Positions 4,456 to 6,122 of a stretch of DNA of 6,122 nucleotides are shown piece after piece; position 1 is the first letter of the stretch; every line of letters starts with the position of its first letter. This DNA is from JARRQJ01 sp037381915. GTDB lineage: Bacteria; Pseudomonadota; Gammaproteobacteria; DRLM01. The notes below the pieces were generated by a model. The model had not been told where the DNA came from, did no database searches, and saw only the letters and a program-made list of their open reading frames with translations. The stretch lies in NCBI GenBank assembly GCA_037381915.1, contig JARRQJ010000111.1:1-6122 (forward strand), in the 5' to 3' direction. Made by a program: the position numbers and the translations under genes.

Positions 4456-5853
4456 ATGATTCCATTAAATGCCACTTGTTGGCGGTCCATTGCGCCCCTT
4501 TCCTTGATCATGATGCTCGGTCTATATGGCCCGGCGGCAAATGCCGCGGTCGGTGATCCAGCGGGCGGGGAAGTGCAGGTCAATACCAGCACCTTGTTCG
4601 ATCAGGAAAATCCGGCGGTAGTCATCAATCCGGCCGGCGACTTCGAAGTGGTGTGGGAAGGGATTAACCTGGATACCGGCGACTACGGGATCTATGCCCA
4701 GCGCTACAATGCGGATGGAACTTCGTCGGGCCGGGAGACCCGGATCAATACTACCCTGCTCAATGATCAATCCTCCCCTAAAACGGCCGTGAATGCCGAC
4801 GGCAATTTCATCGTTGTATGGGAAAATCCAGACGACAATGGCGACTTTAACGTTTATGCCCGGCGATTTAATGGCGATGGCTCCGCCTCCGGCAGCGATT
4901 TTCTGGTCAATTCTGTCATAGTTTCTTCCTTCACGAGTGAGACCGTGCCTGCGGTAGCCATGGATTCCGCCGGGAATTTTGCGGTGGCATGGGAAAGCTA
5001 TGACGACATCAACGGAGATGACGATATCTACGCGCGCCGGTTTGATGCCTCGGGCACACCACTCGGCCCCGAGTTTCGGGTCAATACCGGAATCGCCAAC
5101 GATCAAATGTTGCCCGGGCTGGCCATGAGCGCCGCCGGCGACTTCATCGTGGCCTGGCAGAGTGCCGCCCAGGACAGTGACGGCAGTAGCGGCATCTACG
5201 CCCAACGTTATGATGCCACCGGCACGGCGGTTGGCGCTGAATTCCGTGTCAATACCACGACCCCCAATGAGCAAACCGCGGCAACCGTGGCCATGAGCGC
5301 CGCCGGCGATTTTATCGTGGCCTGGCAAAGTGCCGCTCAGGACAGTGACGGCAGTGCCGGGATCTACGCCCAGCGCTATGATGCCATCGGCACGCCGCTT
5401 GGCGGCGAATTCCGGATCAACTCGGAAATCAACAATGATCAAACCACGCCCGTAGCCGCGATGAACCCCGGTGGCGATCTGCTCATGGCCTGGGAAAGCA
5501 TGGCCCAGGATGGCGACGGCAAAGGTATTTACGCCCAACGCTATGATACGACCGGTACCGCGGTGGGCACCGAATTTCGGGTCAATACCACGACGGTCAA
5601 AGCGCAAGTGTTACCCGCTGCGGCAATCAACGCCGATCTTGACATGATCGTAGCTTGGCAAAGCTATGGACAGGATAACGTCCGTCATCCCAGTTACGGC
5701 ATATATGCGCAGCGCTATCGGGGCAATAACCTCGTCGCCAGCTCCAGTAATGTGAGCAGCAGCGGCGGCGGCGGCGGGGGTGTGCTCGGCTGGTTGAGCA
5801 TGATGCTGGTCCTGCCGGCGGGGTATCGCCGGCGCCGGGCGACTCCCTTGTGA
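4456..5853 (+). CDS. Secreted seven-repeat beta-propeller-like protein with GlyGly-CTERM tail
   Basis: A 465-residue exported protein. It has a signal peptide at residues 1-30 (hydrophobic SLIMMLGLYGPAANA, cleavage after ANA), then seven repeats of about 54-58 residues starting near 49, 104, 162, 216, 272, 328 and 383. Each has four beta-strand-like segments: P-x-V-A-M, G-D-F-I-V-A-W-Q-S, G-I-Y-A-Q-R-Y-D and G-x-E-F-R-V-N-T. Repeat 7 lacks the last segment, while residues 38-44 (GEVQVNT) supply one at the N-terminus: the ring closure expected of a seven-bladed propeller (inference). Asp/Gly-rich loops such as QDSDGSSG before the third segment may bind calcium. The C-terminus has a Ser/Gly run (Gly437-442), a hydrophobic stretch (443-457) and RRRR (458-461), the GlyGly-CTERM pattern processed by rhombosortase in type II-secreting bacteria. 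An AAAGAG lies 7 bases before the ATG. The ligand or enzyme activity is unknown, and no catalytic motif is seen. Confidence 0.85.
   Translation: MIPLNATCWRSIAPLSLIMMLGLYGPAANAAVGDPAGGEVQVNTSTLFDQENPAVVINPAGDFEVVWEGINLDTGDYGIYAQRYNADGTSSGRETRINTTLLNDQSSPKTAVNADGNFIVVWENPDDNGDFNVYARRFNGDGSASGSDFLVNSVIVSSFTSETVPAVAMDSAGNFAVAWESYDDINGDDDIYARRFDASGTPLGPEFRVNTGIANDQMLPGLAMSAAGDFIVAWQSAAQDSDGSSGIYAQRYDATGTAVGAEFRVNTTTPNEQTAATVAMSAAGDFIVAWQSAAQDSDGSAGIYAQRYDAIGTPLGGEFRINSEINNDQTTPVAAMNPGGDLLMAWESMAQDGDGKGIYAQRYDTTGTAVGTEFRVNTTTVKAQVLPAAAINADLDMIVAWQSYGQDNVRHPSYGIYAQRYRGNNLVASSSNVSSSGGGGGGVLGWLSMMLVLPAGYRRRRATPL
5101..5436 (+). repeat. Two near-identical 168-base units in the propeller gene (repeats 4 and 5)
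   Basis: Repeats 4 and 5 are both exactly 56 residues. Their cores (5125-5226 and 5293-5394) differ at about 10 of 102 bases, most of them silent, while other repeats are far more diverged. This marks a recent tandem duplication or gene conversion of one blade. Confidence 0.8.
5755..5838 (+). other. Coding segment for the GlyGly-CTERM sorting tail
   Basis: Encodes residues 434-461: a three-serine, six-glycine linker, the hydrophobic segment VLGWLSMMLVLPAGY and four arginines, four residues before the end. This three-part layout (Gly-rich, transmembrane, Arg cluster) defines the GlyGly-CTERM family of sorting signals. The linker DNA is a run of AGC then GGC triplets, prone to slippage. No rhombosortase gene lies in the window. 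Confidence 0.75.
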
Positions 5854-6122
5854 CGCGCTGCACATGCATAATAAATAGATGCTGGACCGTGCGCCCCGAG
5901 GTCACCGAAATATAATGGGTAGCAGGCCCTGATCGCGTACTACCCCACCAAATTAATCAGCGACGCCTAAGAATATCTCGACGCTGCAAAAGGTACGTGC
6001 CACTCGTCAAGAGCACACCATGCAGGCGTGATTCGCCGCTTTACATAGGCCGGCTGCGATGTCAATCCCCGCAAGGCGCCGGGAAAAGGTAAAGACCCTG
6101 CCCGCGTTTTGTGGTTTAATTC
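5854..6122. other. Non-coding 3' end, no supported gene
   Basis: I see no credible coding frame here on either strand. Two imperfect hairpins are present: GGGTAG (5917-5922) with CTACCC (5940-5945), and CAGCG (5958-5962) with CGCTG (5982-5986), extended by two more pairs past an A-A mismatch. Neither is followed on the plus strand by a T-run, so neither is a clear terminator for the propeller gene. The final 13 bases (TGTGGTTTAATTC) match a conserved 16S rRNA segment, but the bases before them do not. Confidence 0.5.

Noticed and set aside
4522..5607. A 361-codon minus-strand open frame opposite the propeller gene.
   Set aside because: It mirrors the periodic coding repeats of the plus-strand gene, which has a signal peptide, conserved repeats and a sorting tail. 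The antisense frame has none of these.
5917..5986. Two hairpins after the propeller gene as a terminator or tRNA-like structure.
   Set aside because: The stems are only 5-7 bp, the loops are large, no T-run follows on the plus strand, and there is no tRNA TPsiC or anticodon arm.
6110..6122. Last 13 bases (TGTGGTTTAATTC) equal a conserved 16S rRNA segment.
   Set aside because: The bases just before them do not resemble 16S rRNA, so the match is short and could be chance. The sequence beyond the window would settle it: if it continued as 16S rRNA, an assembly join or an rRNA fragment should be suspected.

Overview
The window looks like a chromosome fragment from a GC-rich gammaproteobacterium. 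The evidence is the order scpB, then rluB, typical of the scpAB-rluB region in that class, and a protein ending in a GlyGly-CTERM tail, a sorting signal best known from gammaproteobacteria that have rhombosortase and type II secretion. The species cannot be named from this sequence.

Left part (1-1957, + strand): a compact housekeeping operon. It holds the 3' end of scpB (chromosome segregation), then after 6 bases rluB (23S rRNA pseudouridine synthase), then, overlapping it by ATGA, an endonuclease III-like helix-hairpin-helix DNA glycosylase of the MagIII/COG2231 type. The operon meets a convergent gene with only 6 bases between the two stop codons.

Right part (1964-5853): three genes for predicted exported proteins, none close to a textbook housekeeping family. 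On the minus strand is a signal-peptide protein with an unrecognised middle region and C-terminal HEAT-like repeats (1964-3163). A 475-base spacer follows, holding an imperfect 20-base direct repeat and small palindromes. Then, on the plus strand, come a Sec-exported protein made almost entirely of 21 RTX-type calcium-binding nonapeptides (3639-4370) and a seven-repeat probable beta-propeller with a C-terminal GlyGly-CTERM tail (4456-5853). These two are separated by 85 bases containing a perfect 15-bp hairpin.

Inference: the right part is an accessory cell-surface or secreted module. The RTX-like protein and the propeller both start with Sec signal peptides and are adjacent on one strand, so they may be expressed together and act outside the inner membrane. 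Nothing in the window (no transposase, integrase or tRNA) shows how the module arrived. The last 269 bases hold no gene I can support.
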